A DNA stretch of 64,000 nt from BQJU01 sp965229635 (GTDB lineage: Bacteria; Bacteroidota; Bacteroidia; Chitinophagales; Saprospiraceae): positions 8,494,001 through 8,558,000 of the forward strand of contig OZ245894.1 in assembly GCA_965229635.1 (NCBI GenBank), read 5' to 3'. The translations under genes were made by a program, and so were the position numbers. Positions 48,921 through 58,303 of the stretch are shown here, piece by piece. The notes beneath the pieces were generated by a model. The model was not told where the DNA came from. It ran no database searches and saw only the letters and a program-made list of their open reading frames with translations. Position 1 is the stretch's first letter. The number at the start of each line of letters is the position of its first letter.

Positions 48921-49307
48921 TTCGAGCAGAATTCCCAGAATCAAAGAATTTGCAGGATCATTAGGAGCTACCCTCTCAACCGTCTCCCCCGCCTCAACGG
49001 CCTAAACCTCATAAACCCGCATAACCCCAATAAACCTAAAATAATAGAGTCTCCAAAACCCAAGCATCCCTACAAAAACCAAGCGCAACCCCTCTAAACT
49101 CGAACAGGATTTCCAGGATTTTAGGATTTCCAGAATGACCAGGCGTCACCTTCTCAACCAACTAAACCGCCTCCCCAGTCTAAACCTTATAAACAAAATA
49201 AACCTCATAAACAAAAGCAGAATTCCCAGAATTACAGAATTTGCAAAAAAAACAAGCGCAACCACTCTAAACACTAAACTCTACACACTAAACTTTAACC
49301 TTTAACC
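48921..49307 (-). repeat. Degenerate TTTAG/GAATTC-rich dispersed repeat region, inverted
   Basis: Complement of the type found at 13290 and 40262: AGCAGAATTCCCAGAAT at 48926 and 49217, CTAAACC and AACCTCATAAAC words throughout. With 48822-48920 it fills the 486-bp gap; no gene is supported. Confidence 0.6.
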
Positions 49308-50459
49308 TCACTTCAGCCACCTCGCTATCTTCCTTAAGCTATCCACATTATGCGCCGAAGCAAAAATATCGATATAGGGCATCGCCACCTCCATACCCTG
49401 AGTAGTGGGTTTGTAGTCGGCATATCCGGCCAGCGGATTGAGCCAGATGACTTTGGCGGCCTTGCGGTGAATGGCACGCATACTGTCGGAGAGCAGTTCG
49501 GGATTGCCGGTATCCCAGCCATCGCTGAGGATGAGCACAATGGTTTGGCTGTTGAGCAATTTGCCGCCGTAGCTTTCGCAGAATTCGTTCAGCGATTCCC
49601 CAATGCGGGTACCACCCGACCAGCCGGGTACCGTTTGTGATAACTCTTGCAAGGCATCCCGAAATTCCCCGCTGCGCAGTTGCTCAGTGACACGGTGCAG
49701 CTGGGTGCTGAACACGAAGGTTTCAATGCGGCGGTAGGCGTGCTGAAAGGCGTAGATAAACTGCACCAGAAACTGGCTGTACAAGTCCATGCTCTTACTG
49801 ACATCGCAGAGCAGTACAATCTTTTGTCGGCGCTGCCTGGGTTTTTCGTAGGCAATGTCCAGGATTTCTCCACCGCGCCGCATATTAAGCCGCATGGTCC
49901 GACGCAGGTCCAGCTTCGCACCAGATCGCACCCGCTCCCGCCGCCGGGATTGCTGACGGGCTAGATTGCGGGCGATACGCTGAATCAGGCGCATCACTTC
50001 CTTCAATTGATCTTCGGTAAAGGAAGAGAAGTCGCGGCTGCTGAGGCTTTCGTGGGCGCTATAGGTAGCCGTTTCCTTGACCTCATCTGAGGCATCACCA
50101 CCCAGCCAGCTTTTGAGGGTGTCGAAACCGGTTTTTTGCCCGGCGCTTTTGCCACTTTTGCTCATTTCGGGATCGCCATCGGCCTTTTTGGAATCGACAG
50201 CTTTTTCCAGTTCGCGCCAATATTGGTTGTATAGTTGGACAAAGGGCTCCAATTGATTTTCGCGGCGTACCAGTACCGCTTGCAGGCAATCCCGAAAGGA
50301 CTCCGGATCATCAAAGGGTGCCATCACCTCGACGGCATTTAGCACATCCACCTCTTCACCCGGACCAATGGTAAAACCCCGGTCGCGCAAGAACCGGCAA
50401 AAGGCCACAAGGTTGGCACTGAGGGAGGTTTGCCGCTTGATGATTGCTTTGGGAGCCAT
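49308..50459 (-). CDS. coxE: CoxE-like VWA-domain protein
   Basis: A 383-residue protein. The N-terminal half is helical and basic (RQQSRRRERVRSG), the C-terminal half a von Willebrand A domain with a MIDAS site DVSKSMD, TRIGESLNEF and ILSDGWDTG, followed by VIWLNPL. This is the CoxE arrangement; in CO dehydrogenase loci CoxE works with the MoxR ATPase CoxD in metal-site assembly. Here it is alone, 48 kb from the CoxM/CoxD pair at the left edge and on the other strand. Family is secure; a partnership with that CoxD is inferred. Confidence 0.9.
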   Translation of the reverse strand: MAPKAIIKRQTSLSANLVAFCRFLRDRGFTIGPGEEVDVLNAVEVMAPFDDPESFRDCLQAVLVRRENQLEPFVQLYNQYWRELEKAVDSKKADGDPEMSKSGKSAGQKTGFDTLKSWLGGDASDEVKETATYSAHESLSSRDFSSFTEDQLKEVMRLIQRIARNLARQQSRRRERVRSGAKLDLRRTMRLNMRRGGEILDIAYEKPRQRRQKIVLLCDVSKSMDLYSQFLVQFIYAFQHAYRRIETFVFSTQLHRVTEQLRSGEFRDALQELSQTVPGWSGGTRIGESLNEFCESYGGKLLNSQTIVLILSDGWDTGNPELLSDSMRAIHRKAAKVIWLNPLAGYADYKPTTQGMEVAMPYIDIFASAHNVDSLRKIARWLK

Positions 50460-50587
50460 TGAAATGATTAACAGCCCGAAGGGTCAAAGGTTTAATGGTC
50501 GTGGACACCCCATGCATGGGAATGGAAAAACCGGAAGAAAGGCCAATGCCATATCCTTCCGGTTCTTTTCTTCAAGTATATATTTGT

Positions 50588-51190
50588 CTAGCTTCCGCTA
50601 CCTACAACGGCCTTCAACTCCTGCATAAACGGAGCCGCTTCTTTAAAGCCTTTGCTGATCTGCAAACGCTCGAAATCTTCGTTGAGGTACACGTAAGAAG
50701 GGTAGCTCAAACGACCATCCAGCAATGCGTAAGCAAAAGTGTGGATGTTTCTCTTACCACCGTCTACCAATTGGTATTCCTTGCCTTCAAAGATGATCTT
50801 GCCTTCTTTTTCGGCATTCAGCTTTACATTGTAAAAGTGCTGATTCATGTAGTCGGCAACTTCGGTCTGAGAGAAGGTTTTGCGATCCATCACCTTACAC
50901 CAGCCACACCAATCGGTATATACGTCGATGAAGATTTTCTTCGGATTCTTTTTGGCCGCAGCCATCGCCTCGTTGAAGCTCATCCACTTCACCGGGCTCT
51001 CCGCCACCGCACCCTGCTGTGCAATGGGCATCGGTTGGGCTTCCGGTTTTTGGGCCACCGGCTGTGGTTGTTGAGGAGTTACATTGACCTGAGCCTCCTG
51101 AGCGGGGGCTTCGGATTGGTTGTTATTGCTGCAGGAGAAGGTTCCTAAAGTCAACAAAGCCAGTACAATTGGAAAAAATAATCTTTTCAT
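50588..51190 (-). CDS. Thioredoxin-fold lipoprotein
   Basis: From ATG 51190 (MKRLFFPIVL) a 200-residue lipoprotein, lipobox TFSC with Cys20, then a Gln/Pro-rich linker (residues 25-60) and a thioredoxin-like domain: IFIDVYTDWCGWCKVMDRKTF with the CGWC active site, FYNVKLNAEKEGK and the cis-Pro region YPSYVYL. It should reduce or isomerise disulphides on the periplasmic side. It lies between the CoxE and LuxR genes on the same strand, but the gaps of about 100 bp give no proof of an operon. Confidence 0.9.
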   Translation of the reverse strand: MKRLFFPIVLALLTLGTFSCSNNNQSEAPAQEAQVNVTPQQPQPVAQKPEAQPMPIAQQGAVAESPVKWMSFNEAMAAAKKNPKKIFIDVYTDWCGWCKVMDRKTFSQTEVADYMNQHFYNVKLNAEKEGKIIFEGKEYQLVDGGKRNIHTFAYALLDGRLSYPSYVYLNEDFERLQISKGFKEAAPFMQELKAVVGSGS

Positions 51191-51288
51191 GAGGATTTTA
51201 TATTTATCAATTATCGAATCATGCAAAGCTCTGAGTTTTAGCGATAAGTTGTCTGTTTTAGGGGGTGTATTTTTGGTTGAAAATGGGA

Positions 51289-52398
51289 CTAGACCCCCTT
51301 TTTTTCAGTCGTCAAACTGAGTTGTAGTACCTCCTTTCGGGACTTTACGCCCAGTTTGGTGTAGATTTTATTGATGTGGGTTTTGACGGTACTGATTTCT
51401 ATGTAAAGCTGTCCGGCAATTTCTTTATTCGATTTCCCCTGTTGGATTAAATCCAAAATCTCCTGTTCCTTGGCCGTTAGCAGACCATCATTATTGGTTT
51501 CCTCCAATGAGGCAATCGCATCTTCTTCAATAACGACAGATTTTTCTCTTCGTTGCCTTACCAGGCCAATTCCCAATACCAGAATCAACAATGATTGCAG
51601 CCCCATCACCAGCCACACCCATCCCGGAATGCCCGCCTCATCTTCCTCCGCCGTGTAAAATTTTAGCTTACGCAAATAATTCTTCGTGTAGGTATCATTC
51701 GGCATTTCTCGTTTTAGGCGTTCGCCAAAATACAGGTAAGAATTGCGGTGAAGCGCAAAATACTCGTCCATATCGGTATTGTTCATCGCGGCCAGGGCCA
51801 CAATCGGACTTTGGCAGGTATCGGCAAAATTGAGCAGGTCGTTGAACAACCGCTCTTCCGACAGCCGCAATTCCGTAGGAAATTTGATCTGGTAAAAGTA
51901 AAAGCTTGGAAATACAATTCGCGAAAGCTCCCGCATCAGGTGATTGTTGCGGTCGCCCTGTATCTGATAATTGCCGAAAGGCGAATAATAGGTGCTATCG
52001 GCGGTTATTGCCAGCTGAGTGTCATTATTGAGAATGATGTGTACAAAATTGTGATCGTCGCCACCCACATAAAGGCAGGCATCATAGTCAGTATTCTGCT
52101 CCTTCATCAGGTACAGCCGATAAAATCGGTTTTCGTCCGGCAGTTGATTACCGCGAAAGACAAAATTCCCATCCGCGTCAATGGGCGCAATATCGACAAT
52201 CAAATCTGGGCTGGCTCGGTAGTAATCGGATAGTTTGTCCGCCATGGCCATAAATACCTTGGGTTGCCAACTATCGCTGAGGTTGACCTTGCCCCTTACC
52301 TCATATTCTCCCCTTAACGGCAAGGCAATTACAATGAACAGCAAAACCAATAGTACTCCGCAGTGGTGCATCATCCAATATCGTCTGGTTGTCACCAA
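51289..52398 (-). CDS. Membrane-anchored LuxR-type regulator with periplasmic sensor region
   Basis: A 369-residue protein. An N-terminal hydrophobic segment (CGVLLVLLFIVIALPL) precedes about 230 extracytoplasmic residues with a carboxypeptidase-regulatory-like start (YEVRGKVNLSDSW, GNFVFRGNQLPDENRFYRLYL), one membrane helix (WVWLVMGLQSLLILVLGIGLV) and a cytosolic LuxR HTH at the end (LTAKEQEILDLIQQGKSNKEIAGQL, STVKTHINKIYTKLGVKSR). So signal and DNA-binding parts are joined in one chain without kinase or receiver. Start at 52398; ATG 52374 is possible. Confidence 0.87.
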   Translation of the reverse strand: MVTTRRYWMMHHCGVLLVLLFIVIALPLRGEYEVRGKVNLSDSWQPKVFMAMADKLSDYYRASPDLIVDIAPIDADGNFVFRGNQLPDENRFYRLYLMKEQNTDYDACLYVGGDDHNFVHIILNNDTQLAITADSTYYSPFGNYQIQGDRNNHLMRELSRIVFPSFYFYQIKFPTELRLSEERLFNDLLNFADTCQSPIVALAAMNNTDMDEYFALHRNSYLYFGERLKREMPNDTYTKNYLRKLKFYTAEEDEAGIPGWVWLVMGLQSLLILVLGIGLVRQRREKSVVIEEDAIASLEETNNDGLLTAKEQEILDLIQQGKSNKEIAGQLYIEISTVKTHINKIYTKLGVKSRKEVLQLSLTTEKKGV

Positions 52399-52490
52399 AA
52401 TTAGTAAATATTTACCTCGCGGCGAAAAGGCGGGCGTAGCCAGGGAGACAATTGAGCCAACAATAACACAACATTAACCAAAGAGAGCAA

Positions 52491-53489
<999 letters not shown>

Positions 53490-53623
53490 TTGTGATTATA
53501 GTTTACTTGCAGGTCTAAATCTATGGAAAAGAAAACAATTCTCCACTAGTATATCCCTGCATTACCAATAGTATTACACAAATTTATCCCAATAAGTTTA
53601 ATCAATTCGGCAAAGTATCTTCA

Positions 53624-55933
53624 TCACTGTTGTGATGGAACAATCTTGATAATCACCTTTTTAGAGGCAGGAATTTTACTTTCCTTGTCTATCTTATGAA
53701 TGGGAACCAACACATTCCCTTCCGGGAAATAAGTCCCCACACACTTTCGTGGAATGCTATAAGGCACTACGCGAAACTGGTGCGCAATGCGTTTTTTACC
53801 ATCATAATTACTGACCAAATCCACCACATCGCGGGCTTTTAACCCGGCAGCGGCAATGTCTTGTTCGTTCATCAACACTACCCGACGCTCATCCTTGATA
53901 CCCCGGTAGCGATCGTTGAAGCCGTAGATGGTGGTATTAAACTGATCGTGACTGCGCATGGTCATCATAATGTACTCGTCCTCGGCAATGCTATTGTCGG
54001 GTACTTTAACTACGCTAAAATGCGCCTTACCACTCGGTGTATTGAATTCTTGTTTGCGCGCACCATTGGGCAAGTAAAACCCACCTGGCTCTCTGACTCG
54101 CTGGTTATAATCCTCAAATCCGGGAATCACCTTTTCAATGGCATCGCGGATCTGGTCGTAGTCATTGATCATGCCCTGCCAATCAACCTTCGATTTGTCG
54201 CCTAACGTAGCCAGTGCTATGCCGGCAATGATGGCAGGTTCACTCCGCAATTTTTGCGAAGCAGGTGGCAAAACACCCTCGGAAGATTGCACCACGCCGG
54301 TACTGCTTTCGGTACTCACAAATTGCGCCCCACCTTCCTGCATGTCCTGATCGGTCCGTGCCAGACAGGGCAAAATCAGTGCCTGCCGTCCGTGTACCAG
54401 ATGACTCCGATTGAGCTTGGTGGAAACGTGGGCCGTCAGGCGGCAATTGCGCAGCCCCTTGGCCGTATACTCCGTATCAGGAGTTGCGGAAACAAAATTG
54501 CCGCCCATCCCGATGAAAACATGGGCCTTCCGGTTATACATCGCCTCGATCGCCGCCACCGTGCCATAGCCGTGCTTGCGGGGTGGCTCAAAGCCAAAGG
54601 TATGCTTCAGTTTGTCCAGAAATTCCTGCTTTGGCGCATCCCACACGCCCATGGTACGATCGCCCTGCACGTTGCTGTGTCCACGCACCGGACAGGTTCC
54701 GGCACCGGGTTTGCCAATGCTGCCTTTGAGCAGGAGCAGGTTAACCAGTTCACGCACATTGTCTACGCCATTTTCGTGTTGCGTAAGCCCCATCGCCCAG
54801 CAGATAATGATTTTTTCCGACCGGCGGATCATCTCCACGGCCTGTTTGATCTTGTCGCGGGCTACGCCACTGGCTTCCGCCAATGTATTAAAGTCCTGCT
54901 TACGCAAATCATCGAGAAAAGCTTCGTAACCGCTGGTCTTTTCCATGATGAAGTCCATATCAAACACCCCACCATCACGATTCTTTTCTTCATACCACAA
55001 CAGGCTCATGATGGCTTTCAACAAAGCAATATCGCCATTGACTTTCACCTGCAAGAACAGATCGGTCAAATCGGTACCCCCAGATAATATCTTAAATGGC
55101 CGCTGCGGATTGATAAAGTTCATCAGCCCGGCTTCCGGCAATGGATTAACGGTGATGATCTTGCCACCGTTTTCCTTGCAGTGCTCCAAGGCGGTCAGCA
55201 TCCGCGGATGGTTGGTCCCGGGGTTTTGTCCCATGACAATGATCAAATCCGCTTCGTACAAGTCAGGGAGGGTCACACTCCCCTTTCCTATCCCTACCGT
55301 TTCGGAAAGCCCGGCGCCACTGGATTCGTGGCACATATTGGAGCAATCGGGCAGGTTGTTGGTGCCAAACTCACGCACAAAGAGTTGATAAAGGAAAGCT
55401 GCCTCATTGCTCGTTCGGCCGGAAGTATAAAAGATAGCCTCGTCGGGAGATTCCAGGGCATTGAGTTCACCACCAATCAACTGAAAGGCATTTTGCCAGG
55501 TAATTGGCTCGTAGTGGGTGGCTCCGGCACGCAGCACCATCGGCTCGGCCAGGCGGCCTTGCTTGCCCAACTCGAAGTCGGACCATTTCATCAGTTCCGC
55601 TACGCTATGCTGGGCAAAAAACGCCCGATCAATAGTCTTTTTCTGAATTTCTTCGGCAATAGCCTTGACCCCATTTTCGCAATATTCACCAATCCTGGAG
55701 CGCTCATCATCCGGATCGGGCCAGGCACAACCAGGGCAGTCGATACCGCCTTTCTGGTTGAGTTTAAACAAGGTTTTCGTAGCCTCACCCACCTTGGTAT
55801 ATAGCACCACATCCGATAAGGCAGACATGACCGCCGGTATGCCTACGGATTTCTCCTTGATGGAACTAACCTTGAGGTCTTGCAGTGATTCAGGAGTGGT
55901 AGGAGTGTGGTCATTGTGGTGCTCGTTCGCCAT
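53624..55933 (-). CDS. FdhF/YdeP-family molybdopterin oxidoreductase
   Basis: A 769-residue molybdopterin enzyme of the YdeP type, related to formate dehydrogenase H. The opening has DCPGCAWPDP instead of the usual four-cysteine cluster motif, as in other YdeP proteins, then EAIFYTSGRTSNEAAFLYQLFVREFGTNN, GQNPGTNHPRMLTALEH, GKPGAGTCPVRGHSNVQGDRTMG and a C-terminal MopB domain (TMRSHDQFNTTIYGFNDRYRG). Predicted cytosolic, since no signal peptide is present. YdeP is associated with acid resistance in E. coli, but the reaction is unproven. Placed 134 bp upstream of moaA on the same strand. Confidence 0.93.
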   Translation of the reverse strand: MANEHHNDHTPTTPESLQDLKVSSIKEKSVGIPAVMSALSDVVLYTKVGEATKTLFKLNQKGGIDCPGCAWPDPDDERSRIGEYCENGVKAIAEEIQKKTIDRAFFAQHSVAELMKWSDFELGKQGRLAEPMVLRAGATHYEPITWQNAFQLIGGELNALESPDEAIFYTSGRTSNEAAFLYQLFVREFGTNNLPDCSNMCHESSGAGLSETVGIGKGSVTLPDLYEADLIIVMGQNPGTNHPRMLTALEHCKENGGKIITVNPLPEAGLMNFINPQRPFKILSGGTDLTDLFLQVKVNGDIALLKAIMSLLWYEEKNRDGGVFDMDFIMEKTSGYEAFLDDLRKQDFNTLAEASGVARDKIKQAVEMIRRSEKIIICWAMGLTQHENGVDNVRELVNLLLLKGSIGKPGAGTCPVRGHSNVQGDRTMGVWDAPKQEFLDKLKHTFGFEPPRKHGYGTVAAIEAMYNRKAHVFIGMGGNFVSATPDTEYTAKGLRNCRLTAHVSTKLNRSHLVHGRQALILPCLARTDQDMQEGGAQFVSTESSTGVVQSSEGVLPPASQKLRSEPAIIAGIALATLGDKSKVDWQGMINDYDQIRDAIEKVIPGFEDYNQRVREPGGFYLPNGARKQEFNTPSGKAHFSVVKVPDNSIAEDEYIMMTMRSHDQFNTTIYGFNDRYRGIKDERRVVLMNEQDIAAAGLKARDVVDLVSNYDGKKRIAHQFRVVPYSIPRKCVGTYFPEGNVLVPIHKIDKESKIPASKKVIIKIVPSQQ

Positions 55934-56036
55934 AGCAGGATCAATCTTTGATTAGGACAGTAACAATATTACAACAAATAATCGAATTGATCTGTTCAAC
56001 GGCTCACCTGCCGGAAAGTTACACCTGAGTATGGAA

Positions 56037-56432
56037 TTACCACCTTTCTAATTGCAATCCTTCTATGTTTTCAAAATGTTTGTCCCTGGATACTAAGGTG
56101 AGATCATACTGTATTGACATCGCAGCAATCCAGATATCATTTTCTGGAATTGGCTTGCCATCCTTCTTTAGTTGGGCTTTAATCTCCCCATAAAACCTTG
56201 CCGTGTGGTCATCACATTTAACTACAGCAATCTCATTTTTATAGTCATCTATTTTGAGCAAATTTCCGGCTTTTCTTGTGGAGTTAAAAGCCCCGTAATA
56301 CAACTCGCCAATAACAATAGAAGGATGATATACTTCTCTTGCTTCTTGAATCTTTGCGATAACATTTTCATCTTCACTAAAGAGGGCGATTACCACATTG
56401 GTATCCAAAAGATATCTACCATTCATCTTCAT
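56037..56432 (-). CDS. vapC: PIN-domain toxin, VapC-like (second pair)
   Basis: A 131-residue PIN ribonuclease: YLLDTNVVIALF with metal-binding Asp, the middle Glu in VIGELYYGAF, and IPENDIWIAAMSIQYDLTLVSRDKHF with the late Asp residues, all in the VapC/FitB pattern. Start ATG 56432 (or 56426). It overlaps the antitoxin gene by 17 bp. The first pair is at 19441-20090 and is a different subfamily. Confidence 0.93.
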   Translation of the reverse strand: MKMNGRYLLDTNVVIALFSEDENVIAKIQEAREVYHPSIVIGELYYGAFNSTRKAGNLLKIDDYKNEIAVVKCDDHTARFYGEIKAQLKKDGKPIPENDIWIAAMSIQYDLTLVSRDKHFENIEGLQLERW

Positions 56433-56640
56433 CTATTTGTTCACAATCTTCCAAGGCTTTTTCCATTTCTTCCAAATCGTCCTTTGTAAAAGCACCTGCA
56501 AACCTGAGCAACCCTTTATCACTACCCTCTTCTTTCTTAACAAGAAGTGACTTGATAAAATCAAGCAGCCTCAACTGCTGTGGTAAGCTCAGTTGACTAA
56601 CAGAACGGGCAATAGAATCTTGAATTTCAATTTTTGTCAT
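56416..56640 (-). CDS. Antitoxin for the PIN toxin
   Basis: A 74-residue protein with an N-terminal helical part (EIQDSIARSVSQLSLPQQLRLLDFIKSLL) and an acidic tail (FTKDDLEEMEKALEDCEQIDEDEW), the usual form of antitoxins paired with PIN toxins in Bacteroidota. The 17-bp overlap with the toxin gene supports coupling. DNA-binding role is inferred. Confidence 0.82.
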   Translation of the reverse strand: MTKIEIQDSIARSVSQLSLPQQLRLLDFIKSLLVKKEEGSDKGLLRFAGAFTKDDLEEMEKALEDCEQIDEDEW

Positions 56641-56740
56641 CTCCAGATTTTTAGATCAACAATCAAATTTAACCATTTTTTGACTGTATTGCACCTTTAT
56701 TGCCATTGATGATTGAAGTTGACAAGTTCCACCCGGGATG

Positions 56741-56761
56741 GTGAAAGTTGCCAACTTTCAC
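56741..56761. repeat. Hairpin at the 3' end of the sulfatase gene
   Basis: GTGAAAGTT-gcc-AACTTTCAC, a perfect 9-bp stem overlapping the TAG stop codon of the sulfatase by one base. No T-run on the sulfatase strand, so it is REP-like or an RNA-stabilising structure rather than a standard terminator. Confidence 0.6.
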
Positions 56762-58272
56762 TAATACGTCCCCCGATACCCATGATCAAACCTCGATCCC
56801 TTGCCATCCGGCCTTAAAAACATCTTATTGCCATCCGTTTCCTGCAGCCAGTCAAACAGTGAGGACCGCAGCTCCTTAGCAATGTCGTTGTAGGTCGTAT
56901 CCCGGATCAGGTTGTTCATTTCCAGGGGATCGTTTTTGATGTCGTACAGCTCGTTGATATCCCAGATACCGTGATAGCGAATGTATTTGTACTGATCCGT
57001 ACGAATGGCGTGCACCGTAGGCGTTTGTGGAAAGGGACGCTCCCAGAAATACTCGTAGTAGATGGTCTCCCGCCAATCGGTCACCTTCTTGTTTTGCAAC
57101 AAGGGCAGGAAGGAATGACCATCAAATTGTTTGTCCGCTGGGATTCCTGCAATGTCCAGTACCGTTGGTCCGATATCGATGTTCTGCACGTTCTGCTCGA
57201 TGGCTTTGCCCTTGGTCTTCACAGCTGCTCCCCAGGCCAGCATCGGCACCCGCATCGACTCTTCGTAGGCCTGCCGCTTGTCGATCAGGCCGTGTTCTCC
57301 GAAGGAGAAACCATTGTCGCCCATATAAATGATGGTCGTATTTGCCGCAAGGCCATTGTCTTGCACATATTTGATCAATTCGCCGATGCTTTCATCCACT
57401 GCCAGCAAGGTTTCGCAGTACGAACGGTAAAAGTCATCAAACTTAATCTGCCCGTGATACATAAAGTCCACCCCGTGCCAGCTGTAGCGCTGCGCCTTCA
57501 CCCAGTTGGGCACATCGGAGTAGTTGTATTCCTGCTCCGTAACGGTTGATTGCTCATGGCCGGGAGGAAACATCGTAGGCGGATAGTAGGGCTTTTCCTT
57601 CGCGTACTCCCCTTCGTGCTCGGGGGCCGGGATAAACTCCGCATGCACTCCTTTATGCGACACATACAGGAAGAAAGGCTTGTCCTTGTCCCGATTGTTT
57701 AAAAAGTCTTTGGCGTAACCGGTGATGGCGTGGGTCACGTAAGTACTATCTTCCGGCACATCTTCTTTGCCGTTGACATTAAACACGCTATTCCAATAGT
57801 ATCCCTGTCCACGGAAGCTGGCCCAGTAGTCAAAGCCGGGACGCGGATTGCTGTTGTGTTCGCCCATGTGCCACTTACCGATGAAGCCGGTCTCATAACC
57901 ATTGGCCTTCAGAAATTCCGGAAAAAAGTAGGTGCCTTCAGGTACCAGCGATTGATTATCGACCACTCCGTGACGGTGCGTAAATTGTCCGGTCAGGATA
58001 CTTGCTCTACTCGGTGAACAAAGAGAAGTGGTCACAAAGGCATTCTTCAAATGTGCTCCTTCACGAGCCATGCGATCCATGCTGGGGGTCTTCAAAAAAG
58101 GTACCTTGCCGGTGAATCCCATAAAATCGTACCGGTGGTCATCGCTGAGAATAAAGATGACATTTTGTTTCGTAGGTGGCGTTTCGACGGTAGCTGCTTT
58201 TTTGGTGAATCCGAAGGTCACCAATGCCATAAGCACCAAAGCACTTCCGCCGTAATTGATTGATTTTTTCAT
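56761..58272 (-). CDS. Type I sulfatase, exported
   Basis: The start at 58272 (MKKSINYGGSALVLM) supplies a signal peptide; an ATG at 58407 would add 45 residues. The 503-residue enzyme has the FGly motif CSPSR in TTSLCSPSRASILTGQ, the metal residues of SDDHR, GKWHMGEH and YMGDNGFSFGEHGLI, and the late IRTDQYKYIRY. The cysteine needs an anaerobic or FGE-type maturase, not seen here. It removes sulfate from a glycan. With the GH43-like, GH3 and glycoamylase genes upstream on the same strand it suggests degradation of a sulfated polysaccharide. Confidence 0.95.
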   Translation of the reverse strand: MKKSINYGGSALVLMALVTFGFTKKAATVETPPTKQNVIFILSDDHRYDFMGFTGKVPFLKTPSMDRMAREGAHLKNAFVTTSLCSPSRASILTGQFTHRHGVVDNQSLVPEGTYFFPEFLKANGYETGFIGKWHMGEHNSNPRPGFDYWASFRGQGYYWNSVFNVNGKEDVPEDSTYVTHAITGYAKDFLNNRDKDKPFFLYVSHKGVHAEFIPAPEHEGEYAKEKPYYPPTMFPPGHEQSTVTEQEYNYSDVPNWVKAQRYSWHGVDFMYHGQIKFDDFYRSYCETLLAVDESIGELIKYVQDNGLAANTTIIYMGDNGFSFGEHGLIDKRQAYEESMRVPMLAWGAAVKTKGKAIEQNVQNIDIGPTVLDIAGIPADKQFDGHSFLPLLQNKKVTDWRETIYYEYFWERPFPQTPTVHAIRTDQYKYIRYHGIWDINELYDIKNDPLEMNNLIRDTTYNDIAKELRSSLFDWLQETDGNKMFLRPDGKGSRFDHGYRGTY

Positions 58273-58303
58273 GCTGTATTTTGCTAGATTAAAACTTCCT
58301 TTT

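Noticed and set aside
54254..55087. 277-codon frame opposite the FdhF/YdeP gene
   Set aside because: Shadow frame; the minus-strand gene shows continuous family motifs.
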